Position numbers and translations under genes: made by a program. Shown here in pieces: positions 12,052 through 21,053 of a DNA stretch of 64,000 bases (positions are counted from its first letter, which is position 1; every line of letters starts with the position of its first letter). The notes below the pieces were generated by a model. The model worked only from the letters and a program-made list of their open reading frames with translations. It made no database searches and was not told where the DNA came from. Source of the stretch: Novosphingobium capsulatum (GTDB lineage: Bacteria; Pseudomonadota; Alphaproteobacteria; Sphingomonadales; Sphingomonadaceae); NCBI GenBank assembly GCA_015661825.1, contig DQVI01000065.1:22430-86429 (forward strand), in the 5' to 3' direction.

Positions 12052-12969
12052 ATGCAGTCTCCCGTCTCCACACCCGCCGTTCAGCCAGAAGTTCAGCCGG
12101 AAGTTTTGGTCGCCGCGCTCTACCAGTTCGCCCCGTTCGACGATCCGCAGGCTATGCGCGAACCGCTGCTGGCCTTCTGCGCGGCGCAGGGCATCAAGGG
12201 CACCCTGCTGCTGGCCGACGAGGGCATCAACGGCACCGTGGCCGGGCCCGCCGAAGGAATCGCCGCGCTCGTCGATCACTTGCGCGCGCTGCCCCATTGC
12301 GCCGGGCTGGAGGTCAAGTATGCGACCGCGCCGGCCATGCCGTTCGGGCGGCTCAAGGTGCGCCTCAAGCGCGAGATCGTGACGATGGGCGTGGAGGGCA
12401 TCGACCCGCTGGCGAGCGTGGGCACGTATGTCGAGCCCGAGGACTGGAACGCGCTGATCAGCGATCCCGACACCATCGTGATCGACACCCGCAACGCCTA
12501 CGAGGTCGAAGTGGGCACGTTTGCCGGGGCGATCGATCCGGGCACGACCTCGTTCCGCGAATTTCCCGGCTGGTTCCGCCGCGAGCGCGAGCGCCTGATG
12601 GCCGCGCGCGGGGATGGAACCAGTGAAAAGGGAACTGGCGGGAACGGGGGCGTGCCCCGCGTGGCGATGTTCTGCACCGGGGGCATCCGCTGCGAGAAAT
12701 CGACCGCCTTCCTCAAAAGCGAGGGGATCGACGAAGTCTATCACCTCAAGGGCGGCATCCTCAACTATCTCGAAAAAGTGCCCGCCGGGGAGAGCCTGTG
12801 GCAGGGCGACTGCTATGTCTTCGACGCGCGCGTGGCGGTCGGCCACGGGCTGGTGCCGGGCGGGCATGTGCTGTGCGGGCCCTGCGGCCATCCGGTGAGC
12901 CCGCAAGGCCAGCAATCGCCGCTGTATCGTCCGGGTATCAGTTGCCCGGCCTGCGCGGTGCAGGACTGA
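12052..12969 (+). CDS. trhO: Oxygen-dependent tRNA uridine(34) hydroxylase, rhodanese family
   Basis: TrhO/YceA family: forms 5-hydroxyuridine at the wobble position of tRNAs. An acylphosphatase-like N-terminal domain with [13 protein letters not shown] and [12 protein letters not shown] is followed by the rhodanese domain with the catalytic Cys208 in CTGGIRCEK. The C terminus has the usual Cys pairs (CGPCG and CPAC). About 20 residues between 188 and 202 form a Gly/Thr-rich insertion. The length of 305 residues is typical. Confidence 0.92.
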   Translation: MQSPVSTPAVQPEVQPEVLVAALYQFAPFDDPQAMREPLLAFCAAQGIKGTLLLADEGINGTVAGPAEGIAALVDHLRALPHCAGLEVKYATAPAMPFGRLKVRLKREIVTMGVEGIDPLASVGTYVEPEDWNALISDPDTIVIDTRNAYEVEVGTFAGAIDPGTTSFREFPGWFRRERERLMAARGDGTSEKGTGGNGGVPRVAMFCTGGIRCEKSTAFLKSEGIDEVYHLKGGILNYLEKVPAGESLWQGDCYVFDARVAVGHGLVPGGHVLCGPCGHPVSPQGQQSPLYRPGISCPACAVQD

Positions 12970-12977
12970 GGCGGCCC

Positions 12978-14876
12978 ATGCCCCGGAGCCGCGCCATCGC
13001 CCTTGCGCCCTCGTTCCTGTCGCGCTCGCTGGTGCGGGGCCCGGGGGGGCTTCGCCGGGCGGCGCGGCGGCTCGAACTGCGCCATGTCGGCTTCGTGCCC
13101 GAACACTTCAGCCTGGCCGAGGGCCTGCGCGCGTCGCTGGCCGTGGGTGTGCCGCTCGCGCTGGCGGTGGGGCTCGACCAGCCGGGGCTGGCCTGGGCGG
13201 TCTTTGCCGCGTTCTGGACCTGTCTGGGCGACGGGCAGGGCGGGGACCGTCCGCGCCGTCGCCTGCTGGGCCTGTTCGTGGGGGCGGGCGGGGCAATCGC
13301 GCTGGTAGGCTCGCTGCTGGCCGGGCTGGCGCCGTGGGCGGGCGTGCTGGTCGGGCCGGTGCTGGTCTTCCTGAGCCTTGCCGGGGCCGCGCGGGTCCGC
13401 TTTGGCGGGCTGGTGGGCACGCTGCTGGGGGTGGTGGCGGTGGTGGCGGTGGGCTTTCCGCAAAGCCCGCCTGCCGCGCTGGCGCAGGCCCTGACATTTG
13501 TGGGCGGGGGGCTGTGGTGCTGGCTGCTGATCAACGGGATCTGGCGGATCGATGCGCGCGCGGCGCTGGTGCGCGCGGGCGACGGGGTGCTGGCGCGGCT
13601 GTTCGACATGGCGGTCAGCCTTGTCGAACTGGGCGACGGGCATCACCGCGACGAGGACTGGCACAGCGACCATGGCGAACACCGCCGCGCGGTGCGCCTG
13701 TCGATCGAGCGGCTGCGCGCCCTGCTCGAACGCTATCCCGGACAGGAAGCCGCCATCGCTCCGTTCGAGCGGCTGCGCGATGCTGCCGAAACGCTGTTCG
13801 GGGCGATGATCGCACTCGACCAGGCTTTCATCGTCCACCATGGCCCGGTGGCCGAACGGCTGGCCACGGCGCGCGCCTTCCGCACGACGCTGCTGGCCTG
13901 GCGGCTGGGGGCGGCCAGCGGTGAGAGCCTGCCGTGGGTCGAGCGCCGCCTTGCGCGTCTTCAGGCCGGGCTGCACGACCCGCTGTTCGTGGGTTGTGTC
14001 GTTGCGCAAAGACGCGCGTTGCAGGTGCTCTGCGCGCCGGACGGGCAACCGGCAGAACCGGTTTCTGGCGGGCCAGTTGGCGTGCAGGAGGCCGGGCAGG
14101 AAGCCGGGCAGGAAGGGCCGCCGCAACGCCGCAGCCTGATCCCGCAATGGACGCTGCCCCAGCCCGCGCTGCGGCAGGCCCTGCGCCAGACGGCGGGGCT
14201 CGTCGCGGTCTATGCTCTGGCCGCGCTGTTCCATCTGGGCTATCCCTATTGGGCGACGATGGCGGTCGTGGTCGTGTTGCAGGGCGGGGCGCGGGTGACC
14301 TGGGCGCGGTGCCTCGAACGGATCGTGGGCAGCTTGCTGGGGGGCACGGTGGCCATGGTTCTGCTGCTGCTGTTCGGCACGGTGACGACGCCGGTCTTTG
14401 CCGCGCTCGCGGTCGTTCTGGCCGGGGTGACCATCGCCATGCGGCAGGTCAACTACACGCTGTTCGTGGTCTTCCTCACGATGCTCTTCGTGATCGTCAC
14501 GCAGATCCTGCATCCGGGCGAGGGGGTGGCCGCCGCGCGCATGGCCGACAACGTGCTGGGCAGCGTGGCCGCCTTGCTGGCCGTCTTCACCCTCTGGCCC
14601 GATTTCGGCGCCTCGCTTCAGGAGCGCATCGCGCAAGGGATCGCGGCGAACATGGCCTATGGCGACGCGGTGCGGGCCGGAGCCCCTTCGGCCCGGATCC
14701 GAGAGACCCGCCGCCGCGCGGGCCTTGCCAGCATCGAGGCCGAACTGGCGCTCCACGATGTCGGCGTCCTGCTGCCCGGCAGTCAGCGCGCCGATGGCAG
14801 CGCCCTGCGCGAACTGCGCACGATTGCCGGTGAGGCAGCGATGGCCTGGCATAGCCGCATGGGCCAGATGGCCTGA
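12978..14876 (+). CDS. FUSC family (aromatic acid/fusaric acid exporter-like) inner-membrane protein
   Basis: 632-residue FUSC/YccS-type membrane protein. Two hydrophobic blocks of several helices each (about 40-170 and 430-560) flank a cytosolic helical region (about 190-400). The second block has the FUSC_2 pattern YWATMAVVVVLQGG followed by a helix pair. Such proteins are linked to export of aromatic acids or envelope stress. ATG 12978 follows trhO by 8 bases, so the pair may be co-transcribed. There is no periplasmic adaptor gene nearby. Confidence 0.82.
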   Translation: MPRSRAIALAPSFLSRSLVRGPGGLRRAARRLELRHVGFVPEHFSLAEGLRASLAVGVPLALAVGLDQPGLAWAVFAAFWTCLGDGQGGDRPRRRLLGLFVGAGGAIALVGSLLAGLAPWAGVLVGPVLVFLSLAGAARVRFGGLVGTLLGVVAVVAVGFPQSPPAALAQALTFVGGGLWCWLLINGIWRIDARAALVRAGDGVLARLFDMAVSLVELGDGHHRDEDWHSDHGEHRRAVRLSIERLRALLERYPGQEAAIAPFERLRDAAETLFGAMIALDQAFIVHHGPVAERLATARAFRTTLLAWRLGAASGESLPWVERRLARLQAGLHDPLFVGCVVAQRRALQVLCAPDGQPAEPVSGGPVGVQEAGQEAGQEGPPQRRSLIPQWTLPQPALRQALRQTAGLVAVYALAALFHLGYPYWATMAVVVVLQGGARVTWARCLERIVGSLLGGTVAMVLLLLFGTVTTPVFAALAVVLAGVTIAMRQVNYTLFVVFLTMLFVIVTQILHPGEGVAAARMADNVLGSVAALLAVFTLWPDFGASLQERIAQGIAANMAYGDAVRAGAPSARIRETRRRAGLASIEAELALHDVGVLLPGSQRADGSALRELRTIAGEAAMAWHSRMGQMA

Positions 14877-14907
14877 GTCTGAGCCGGATCATGCGGTAAA
14901 AGGCGCC

Positions 14908-15747
14908 TCACGCCATGTTGTGCAGCCCCGCGTCGACATAGATCGTGTCCCCGGTCATCCCCGAGGCCCCCGCTCCGACGAGGAAGGCCACGAGATTGCC
15001 GATCTCGGCGATATCGACCAGCCGGTGGGCCGGGCTGCGGGTCTGGGCCATGGTGGTCAGGCTGTCGAAATCGGCGATCCCGCTGGCCGCGCGGGTGCGC
15101 AAGGGGCCCGGCGAGACGGCATGGACGCGCACCCCCTTTTCGCCCAGTTCGGCGGCGAGGTAGCGGGTCGAGGCTTCGAGCGCCGCCTTGACCGGGCCCA
15201 TCACGTTGTAGTGGCCGACCACTTTGTCGGCCCCGTAATAAGTCATCGTGATCAGCGATGCACCGGGGTTGAGCAGCGGTTCGGCCAGCCGTGCCATGGC
15301 CAGAAACGAATAGACCGAGACATGCATGGCCTGGGCGAACCCTTGCGCCGAACAGTCCATCACCCGCCCGTGGAGATCCTCGCGCGGGGCAAAGGCAATC
15401 GAGTGGATCACGAAGTCGAGGCTGCCCCAGCGCGCGGCGATGGTCTCGAACACGCGTTCGAGCGCGCCGGGTTCCTCGACATCGAGCGGCAGGCACAAGT
15501 CGGCGCCCAGCCGCTCGGCCAGCGGGCGGACATGGGGCTCGGCTTTGGCGTTGAGGTAGGTGAGCGCGAGGTCGGCCCCCAGCGCGCGCAACCGGGCCGC
15601 GCAGCCATAGGCGATGGAGTGATCGTTGGCGACGCCCACGACCAGCCCGCGCTTGCCTGCCAGCATGGCGCCGATGGGCATTTGCGGGTCCCACAGGGCA
15701 GGCAGGCCATCCTGAACCGGGGCAGCCATGGAGATGGGGGCGTTCAT
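14908..15747 (-). CDS. fabI: FabI-like enoyl-[acyl-carrier-protein] reductase (SDR)
   Basis: NAD(P)H-dependent enoyl-ACP reductase of the classical FabI type. The divergent Rossmann motif GVANDHSIAYG is at 38-48, and the catalytic Tyr170 (TYYG), Tyr180 and Lys187 form the FabI pattern YNVMGPVK. 279 residues. The ATG overlaps the TGA of the upstream DUF3141 gene (ATGA), so the two are translationally coupled. Because of this context it may be a second, specialised paralogue in acyl or hydroxyacyl metabolism and not the housekeeping FabI. Confidence 0.85.
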   Translation of the reverse strand: MNAPISMAAPVQDGLPALWDPQMPIGAMLAGKRGLVVGVANDHSIAYGCAARLRALGADLALTYLNAKAEPHVRPLAERLGADLCLPLDVEEPGALERVFETIAARWGSLDFVIHSIAFAPREDLHGRVMDCSAQGFAQAMHVSVYSFLAMARLAEPLLNPGASLITMTYYGADKVVGHYNVMGPVKAALEASTRYLAAELGEKGVRVHAVSPGPLRTRAASGIADFDSLTTMAQTRSPAHRLVDIAEIGNLVAFLVGAGASGMTGDTIYVDAGLHNMA

Positions 15748-18110
15748 CGGGCAACACTCCTGAGCTTGGGGGCCGGGGCCGGGGTGGAGAGGCCGAGCAC
15801 CGCGATGATCGCATCGAGGCAGGCGAGCGTGGCCGGGGCCATGTCGGCCCGCGCGCCCGCGATGTAGAGCGCGGTGTCGAGCGCCTTCTGCCGGTCGGCC
15901 CGCTCGGGCAGGAGGGCCGGCAGGCTGGCCATGGCCTTGTCGCGCGCGAATTCGACGATCAGCGACTGCTTGCGCAGGATCGCCTCGCGCTGCTCGGGGC
16001 CCAGCGCGGCAAAAGGTTCGCGCTGCGTGAGCACCTCCTGCGAGCGGGCGAGGCGGTCCTGCCGGACCCCGCCGCGCGATTCGGCCAGCAGCAGGAGGAT
16101 GCGGATCACCCCGTCGGCATAGCTCCCTTGCGCAACCCGGCGCAGCGCCGCGCGTACTTCGGGCAGGTCGCGCGGGTCGCCAGCGCCGGTACTCTGGGTC
16201 GTTTCGGCGCTGCGCTCGATCATCTGGCGGCCCAGACGCTGGGCAAGGGGGAAGCCCCAGATGGCCAGAAAACTGGTTTCCTGCACCACGTCGCGCCAGT
16301 CCCGCCAGGCATCGATGCCCTGGGTGATCGCCTCGGCCCACCAGCGTTCGAGAGCGAGGAACGGATTGTCGCTGGCGCTGCGCTGGCGGCGCTGGAGAAC
16401 CTGCACGGCCGCCGGGCCGACCCAGGACATGAACGGGTTGGCATCGGAAAAGACCTTGCGGCTCAGCCGGCTGGGATGCGCCTCGGTCAGCCGCTCGGCC
16501 ACCGGCGGGGTGACCATGGCGCGCACTGCGGGGCGCAGGATGGTTTCATAGGCGCGCGCGTTCTGTTCAGAGATGTAGGAGACGGCAGCAAACCCGGCTT
16601 CGTGGGTGCGGTCCTCGCTGATCGCGCGCAAATCGGCCATCGTGCGTTCGTGCAGGTCGACGAGGTAATGCGGGCCATCCCCGTTCTCTCCGGGGCCTTC
16701 CTGTTCGGAGCCCTCCTGTTCGGTAATCGTCATCTCGTAGAGACCGGGGGCGAGCGCCTCGATGGTCTTGAGCGTCGAGGCCATCTCGGCATGTTCGCGC
16801 CGGGCCACCGACGAGGACACGAAGATCCCCAGATGGCCGACTTTCTCGTGGATCATGTAGACGATGCGCTGGCCCCGGACGCGGATTTCGGTCTCGTCGG
16901 CATAGAGATCGGTGATCCAGTTGAGCGCCTGGGGTGGCGGGGTGATATTGTCGCCCCAACTGGCAAAGACCACGATGGGCGAAGTGACCGCCTTGATGTC
17001 GAGCATGCGCCCGCCCGGCAGCCGCGCCTCGCCGCGCGCCAGCTTGTTGCCCACGAAAAGCTGTTCGACGATCCAGCGGATCTCGTTCTCGTTCATGAAG
17101 TGGAAGCCGCCCCACCAGCGTTCGAACTTCAGGAACTCGCCGTGGCTCTCGTCGACATTGGCATAGAGATCGGCATATTTGGCAAAGTAGTTGCGGCCCG
17201 GATTGAGCATCTCGAAATTGAGCACGAGGTGCGCCCCATCGAACTTGCCCCCGCCCAGATCCGACAGCATCAGCGCGGGCAGCGCCCCGCCGACAAAGCC
17301 GCCGTTGTAGCGCATCGTCGAATTGCCGATATGCCCCGACCAGGCCGCCACCGGCGCCCCGTTCATCACCAGCGGGCCGACCAGATCGGGATTGGTCGCG
17401 GCCAGCAGCAGCGAGGCCCAGCCCCCCTGGCAATTGCCCACGATCACCGGCTTGGGCGATTCCGGATGGCGGCGCAGGATCTCGGCGACGAAGGCGGCCT
17501 CGGCCTCGGTCACGTCGCCGATGGTCTGGCCCGGTTCGGGTTCGGGCCGGAAGGTGACGAAATAGACCGGGTTTCCGGCCTTGAGCGCAACGCCGACCTC
17601 GCTGTCCGACTTGAACCCGCCGATCCCCGCGCCATGGCCCGCGCGCGGGTCGATGATCATGAACGGGCGCTTGGCATCCTGCGTGGTGCCCCCCTCGGGC
17701 GCGCGGATGCGCATGAGCATGTAGTTGACGGGCCGGGGCAGGTCGGCCCCGTCGATGATCAGGTCGTATTCGTAGGCCAGCACCGGGGGCGAGCCGAGCG
17801 CCTTGTGCAGCGCATCGTTGTTGCCCCGCTCGCGCAAGGTGTCGAGGGTGAGGATCGCGCGCTGCCCGGCGTCGAGCGCATAGGCGCTGGCATGGTGGGC
17901 CAGTTCGTGGCGCAGGCCCAGACCGGCAAAGGTTTCCCCTATCGCGCGGGCCTTGTGCCAGGCCTGGTCAAGCCGTCGCTTGTGTTCGGCGTGCATGCGC
18001 TCGCCATGGCGGCGGGCACTGGTCATCACGTCGAAGACCTGCCCGGTGGCGGCAGCCATGTCACGCAAGGCGTCACGGGTGGCCGTTTCGAGGGATGGGA
18101 CAAGGATCAT
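15744..18110 (-). CDS. DUF3141 protein, PhaC-like alpha/beta hydrolase
   Basis: 788-residue DUF3141-family protein related to poly(3-hydroxyalkanoate) synthases. The nucleophile elbow is GNCQGG with Cys227, as in PhaC where Cys replaces Ser. An Asp in WGDNITPP and a His in HEKVGHLGIF complete a likely triad. A long helical region precedes the hydrolase core, and a C-terminal helical region of about 300 residues follows. ATG 18110 is preceded by GGAGA at good spacing. Established knowledge: this family often clusters with a FabI paralogue and acetate-kinase or phosphotransacetylase genes; only the reductase is present here. Confidence 0.82.
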   Translation of the reverse strand: MILVPSLETATRDALRDMAAATGQVFDVMTSARRHGERMHAEHKRRLDQAWHKARAIGETFAGLGLRHELAHHASAYALDAGQRAILTLDTLRERGNNDALHKALGSPPVLAYEYDLIIDGADLPRPVNYMLMRIRAPEGGTTQDAKRPFMIIDPRAGHGAGIGGFKSDSEVGVALKAGNPVYFVTFRPEPEPGQTIGDVTEAEAAFVAEILRRHPESPKPVIVGNCQGGWASLLLAATNPDLVGPLVMNGAPVAAWSGHIGNSTMRYNGGFVGGALPALMLSDLGGGKFDGAHLVLNFEMLNPGRNYFAKYADLYANVDESHGEFLKFERWWGGFHFMNENEIRWIVEQLFVGNKLARGEARLPGGRMLDIKAVTSPIVVFASWGDNITPPPQALNWITDLYADETEIRVRGQRIVYMIHEKVGHLGIFVSSSVARREHAEMASTLKTIEALAPGLYEMTITEQEGSEQEGPGENGDGPHYLVDLHERTMADLRAISEDRTHEAGFAAVSYISEQNARAYETILRPAVRAMVTPPVAERLTEAHPSRLSRKVFSDANPFMSWVGPAAVQVLQRRQRSASDNPFLALERWWAEAITQGIDAWRDWRDVVQETSFLAIWGFPLAQRLGRQMIERSAETTQSTGAGDPRDLPEVRAALRRVAQGSYADGVIRILLLLAESRGGVRQDRLARSQEVLTQREPFAALGPEQREAILRKQSLIVEFARDKAMASLPALLPERADRQKALDTALYIAGARADMAPATLACLDAIIAVLGLSTPAPAPKLRSVAR

Positions 18111-18408
18111 GGGGTCTCCAGGGGTGGGATCAGGCCATGCCATGTCTTGCCGGTCAGCGGGGCGGGAATGGAGCGGTGCAACATGGGGGGTTCGTGCAAG
18201 GCTCTGCCAGAGCGGCAGGAACGGGAGCGCAGGCTAGGCGAGCGGGCCTGTCATCTTGCAACTGCGTCCTTACGCACGGGCCCTTAGGTGTGGCGCCAGG
18301 CCGGACGAACCCGGCCAGTTCCCGACAGAGGCTGGTGGTCCGCGCATGGGCCAGCGCAAGGCGGGTGATCCGGTGCCTTGGCAAATGACTGGAAAATCAT
18401 TGGGGAAG

Positions 18409-18486
<78 letters not shown>

Positions 18487-18583
18487 ACACCCGAAGGCCC
18501 TTAGGTTTGCTGGGGATTCTGCGCAAGGGCAAAGTTTGGCCTGTAGCATCCAGTGCCAGAACGAATCTGGAACGTAGCTTGAG

Positions 18584-18603
18584 AGTCCCGACATAGTCCC
18601 GAC
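18584..18603. repeat. Direct repeat AGTCCCGAC x2
   Basis: AGTCCCGAC at 18584-18592 and again at 18595-18603, one helical turn (11 bp) apart, just inside the tRNA-proximal end. Could be an integrase arm site or chance. Confidence 0.35.
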
Positions 18604-18685
18604 CAGAATTTGACGTCCCAGGGATTCACGCTGCTGCAAGACTGGATATTCGGGGCCCGTGGTCAGGGTACCCAAACCAGCCCTT

Positions 18686-18701
18686 CGTTGCCCATGCAAC
18701 G
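18686..18701. repeat. Inverted repeat CGTTGC-N4-GCAACG
   Basis: Perfect 6-bp arms around CCAT in the gene-free junction. Function unknown; integrase core-type site or small hairpin are possibilities. Confidence 0.35.
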
Positions 18702-18831
18702 ACGGGTTTCGACGATGCGGCTATCTGCTTACACATACCAATATCTCCAAATAGGCAGCATCTTTGTTTTGTAGAGGCGCACGTAGCCTATAGTCTGATC
18801 TGCGCGCGTTCCTCCCTCCACGCGTAGCGGC

Positions 18832-18867
18832 GCCCCAGGGTGCGGCCTATAAGCTGTTCCCTGGGGC
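18832..18867. repeat. Inverted repeat GCCCCAGGG-N18-CCCTGGGGC
   Basis: Perfect 9-bp arms with an 18-base loop. No T-run follows on either strand, so it is not a standard intrinsic terminator. It could end transcription or bind a protein at the prophage left end. Confidence 0.45.
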
Positions 18868-18993
18868 TATATCATCGTCGCGATAAGTTATGTCTATCTG
18901 TCGGTCCTATAGAAATGCTGATCGGCTTGGTATCTGTCGTTCCCATCAGAAGATGATTAGTTTCGTTGATGCGCATTATCGTGAGGTGATGAC

Positions 18994-19296
18994 GTGAGAA
19001 CACTGTATTCTGCCTGCTTATCCCGTCTCGGACTTTCACAGACAGAGGCCGCAGTCCTCCACAAGGTCAGGACAGACATGATAAAGTCGTGGTCGACCGG
19101 GTGCAGTTGTGTTCCAGATGAGGCATGGGAAGACTTGCGAGATTATGAGGCTAAAATCATAGACAGTTCGGAGCAGGTGCGCGAAATGTGGCGAGAACAG
19201 GGAGAGCCTCTTGAGGTAGACGCTGCCGCTGGAGATTTACAATCGCTGATGGCCTTGGCCGATTTCGTCCTGTCTGCACCAGTCAGGGTCGCATAG
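18994..19296 (+). CDS. Small helix-turn-helix-like phage protein
   Basis: 100 residues from a GTG preceded by GAGG. The N-terminal half (LGLSQTEAAVLHKVRTDMIKSW) looks like an XRE-type or DUF1870-like helix-turn-helix; the C-terminal half is acidic. Leftmost prophage gene; its stop lies 2 bp from the convergent stop of the lipoprotein gene. Its transcription runs towards the late operon, so it may be a lysogeny-expressed regulator. Function is not established. Confidence 0.6.
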   Translation: MRTLYSACLSRLGLSQTEAAVLHKVRTDMIKSWSTGCSCVPDEAWEDLRDYEAKIIDSSEQVREMWREQGEPLEVDAAAGDLQSLMALADFVLSAPVRVA

Positions 19297-19297
19297 G

Positions 19298-19582
19298 CTA
19301 CCACTTCGAGATAATGGCACATCCCTTGATCAGCGCCAGCGCCTTGTCGAGTGCCGCCCGCAGCCGCAGGTCGACCGCCGCCAGAACGCCAGCGTCGTGC
19401 GCGGCATCGCCAGTCAATTGGTCGCCCACGCGCGCGGGCACGGCGGGCACGTCGGCCGGATCGATACAGGCCACGGAGACCGGCGTGAGAACCTTTTCGA
19501 CCCGCACATCAATGATCGGAGGCGGCGTCTTGCTAGCGCAAGCACCCAGGAGAAGCGGTAGCAATACAAACAGTGCTTTCAT
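19298..19582 (-). CDS. Small lipoprotein, probable outer-membrane spanin (Rz1-like)
   Basis: 94-residue protein with a short hydrophobic signal and a lipobox LLLGAC (Cys15), followed by a Pro-rich segment (KTPPPI). It is the last gene of the late operon, next to the lysis genes, where Rz1-type o-spanins lie. A small predicted helix forms the C terminus. It does not overlap the i-spanin candidate as usual; an HNH gene has come between them. Assignment rests on lipobox, size and place. Confidence 0.6.
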   Translation of the reverse strand: MKALFVLLPLLLGACASKTPPPIIDVRVEKVLTPVSVACIDPADVPAVPARVGDQLTGDAAHDAGVLAAVDLRLRAALDKALALIKGCAIISKW

Positions 19583-19584
19583 TT

Positions 19585-20208
19585 TTACCGCCCCTTATTG
19601 ATTGATTCCTCGGCAGACAACTTTGTACTTAAAAGTCTGCGTCGTATCGTATTTACATGTAATCCACTGATTTCAGCTAATTCTGGTATGGTAATTTGGC
19701 GACCTTGATATGAGAAGTATCTTGTTTTGCGCTGATTGCGGCATTGAGTTTTTCGGTCGACCCAGCGGCAGTTTCCCGCCTCATAACCTCTATCGTTATC
19801 AATGCGATCTAACTCAAGATTGTCAGCGTAACCGTTATTCGTCGCCCATTGATGAAAAGCAGAATAATCATCCCACTCCTCACTAAAATTTATCCCGCGT
19901 CCGCCGTAATCCGCAAAATGCTTATCACGTGGATTCCTGCATCGTCCCCGCGCACCAATCCATATCTTGTGAAGCCGTGTTGCGCTTAGGCCATGCTTGA
20001 GCATCTGGTCTGCACGGCATGCTAGATCGCATTTCCTGCATTTGGGCAAAGCGCAGTCGCATTTGACCGATTGCGCCATGCGCTCAAAGGGCTCAGAACC
20101 ACAGTCGCATTGCCACAGATAAATGCTTCGGTGGTTGACGATCCGCAGAAATTTGAGTGCGACTAGCTTTCCAAAGCGCTGGCCGGTAAGATCAATGAAA
20201 GCCGACAT
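19585..20208 (-). CDS. HNH homing endonuclease-like protein with AP2/NUMOD-type parts
   Basis: 207 residues from ATG 20208, which has AAGGAG six bases upstream. Order: N-terminal DLTGQRFGKLVAL and YLWQCDCG motif typical of phage free-standing endonucleases; a Cys-rich patch (CDCALPKCRKC); an HNH-like core (LELDRIDNDRGYEAGNCRW); and a C-terminal helix-turn-helix (TIPELAEISGLHVNTIRRRL) of NUMOD1 type. Clearly more AT-rich than its neighbours, suggesting recent arrival. It separates the two spanin candidates. Confidence 0.8.
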   Translation of the reverse strand: MSAFIDLTGQRFGKLVALKFLRIVNHRSIYLWQCDCGSEPFERMAQSVKCDCALPKCRKCDLACRADQMLKHGLSATRLHKIWIGARGRCRNPRDKHFADYGGRGINFSEEWDDYSAFHQWATNNGYADNLELDRIDNDRGYEAGNCRWVDRKTQCRNQRKTRYFSYQGRQITIPELAEISGLHVNTIRRRLLSTKLSAEESINKGR

Positions 20209-20325
20209 CGCCATCTCCTTTGGCTTGTTGGTCAGGCTCTGGGAGGCGCGACCAACGCCTTTCAGAGCCGCTGAAATCATAGCTGAATCATGATTTGTTC
20301 TCAAGGGCCAGGATCATGCGGCGCA

Positions 20326-20778
20326 TCAAAGTTCCCCCTTGGCGGCCATCACAGCAGCAGGCGTTCGGCAATTCACAGAGGATGACGGCGATGCCATCTC
20401 AATTGCGCGTGCCAGCGATTCCCGCTCGGTGTTGCGCGGATCAGTCGCAGCCAACGCATCCTTTCCAGCCTGCTTGCGTGTATCGCCATCAGCCTTGAGC
20501 CGCTGCACGGCGGCGTTCTGCAACTGGAGAGCGTCATGGAGCACATCGAAGCTTCCGCGCATGATCTCAGCGGCCCGCCGCCAGTCGTGTTCGGCGCTGC
20601 GCCACTGATCGCGCTCGGCCCTGAGGCCAGCGATCTTGATCGGCCAGATGCGCAGGCCCTCAATGCGGACCGTCTGGACCACGAGCAGCAGGGCGAGGGC
20701 GGTGCAGATCGGCCATGCCAGCGGGGCGAGGCGGGCGGCCAACCATGCCCATGCCTGGGCAAGCAGGGCGGCGATCAT
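20326..20778 (-). CDS. Probable inner-membrane spanin (Rz-like)
   Basis: 150 residues: a single N-terminal membrane anchor (about 14-40, rich in Leu/Ala/Val) then a long charged helical region with heptad character, the layout of i-spanins. Its ATG overlaps the TGA of the holin gene (ATGA), and GGTGAGG lies upstream. Position after holin and endolysin supports a lysis role; sequence alone would only say membrane-anchored coiled coil. Confidence 0.65.
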   Translation of the reverse strand: MIAALLAQAWAWLAARLAPLAWPICTALALLLVVQTVRIEGLRIWPIKIAGLRAERDQWRSAEHDWRRAAEIMRGSFDVLHDALQLQNAAVQRLKADGDTRKQAGKDALAATDPRNTERESLARAIEMASPSSSVNCRTPAAVMAAKGEL

Positions 20779-21053
20779 ACCTCACCGCCCGGCAGATTGG
20801 GCTGGGGCAAGCGCCGCGCAATCGTCGGGAGCAGGAAGGCCAAGAAGCCCACTGCCACCGATGCCACCGGCCTCCATTCCTCGGGCACATAGGCCACGAT
20901 TCGCGGCAGCAGGGTCGGGTCGCTCATGAGGTAGCCGATCAGCAGGCCGCTCACGGCAGCGATCTTGACAGACCACAGGCGCCAGAGGGCGCGCGCTTCG
21001 ATCACGGCCTTGCGATAGGCCGGGCTGGCCTTGATTTTGGTCCAGATGCTCAT
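20775..21053 (-). CDS. Putative holin
   Basis: 92 residues with two hydrophobic segments (about 28-47 and 64-85), a basic N terminus and a short charged C-terminal tail, as in class II holins. It overlaps the endolysin stop by ATGA and the downstream spanin start the same way, so it sits inside a compact lysis cassette. No family is recognised with certainty; the role is inferred from topology and place. Confidence 0.65.
   Translation of the reverse strand: MSIWTKIKASPAYRKAVIEARALWRLWSVKIAAVSGLLIGYLMSDPTLLPRIVAYVPEEWRPVASVAVGFLAFLLPTIARRLPQPNLPGGEV

Larger units (their letters stand above)
18487..18993. other. Chromosome-prophage junction, 507 bp without a gene
   Basis: No convincing protein gene. 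The base composition is less GC-rich than the chromosome to the left. The stretch contains direct and inverted repeats (listed separately), as expected of a prophage end or an att region. The exact left attachment site cannot be fixed without the right end. Confidence 0.5.

Noticed and set aside
12813..14852. 679-codon minus-strand frame
   Set aside because: Antisense to the FUSC transporter; Gln/Arg/His-rich and without domains.
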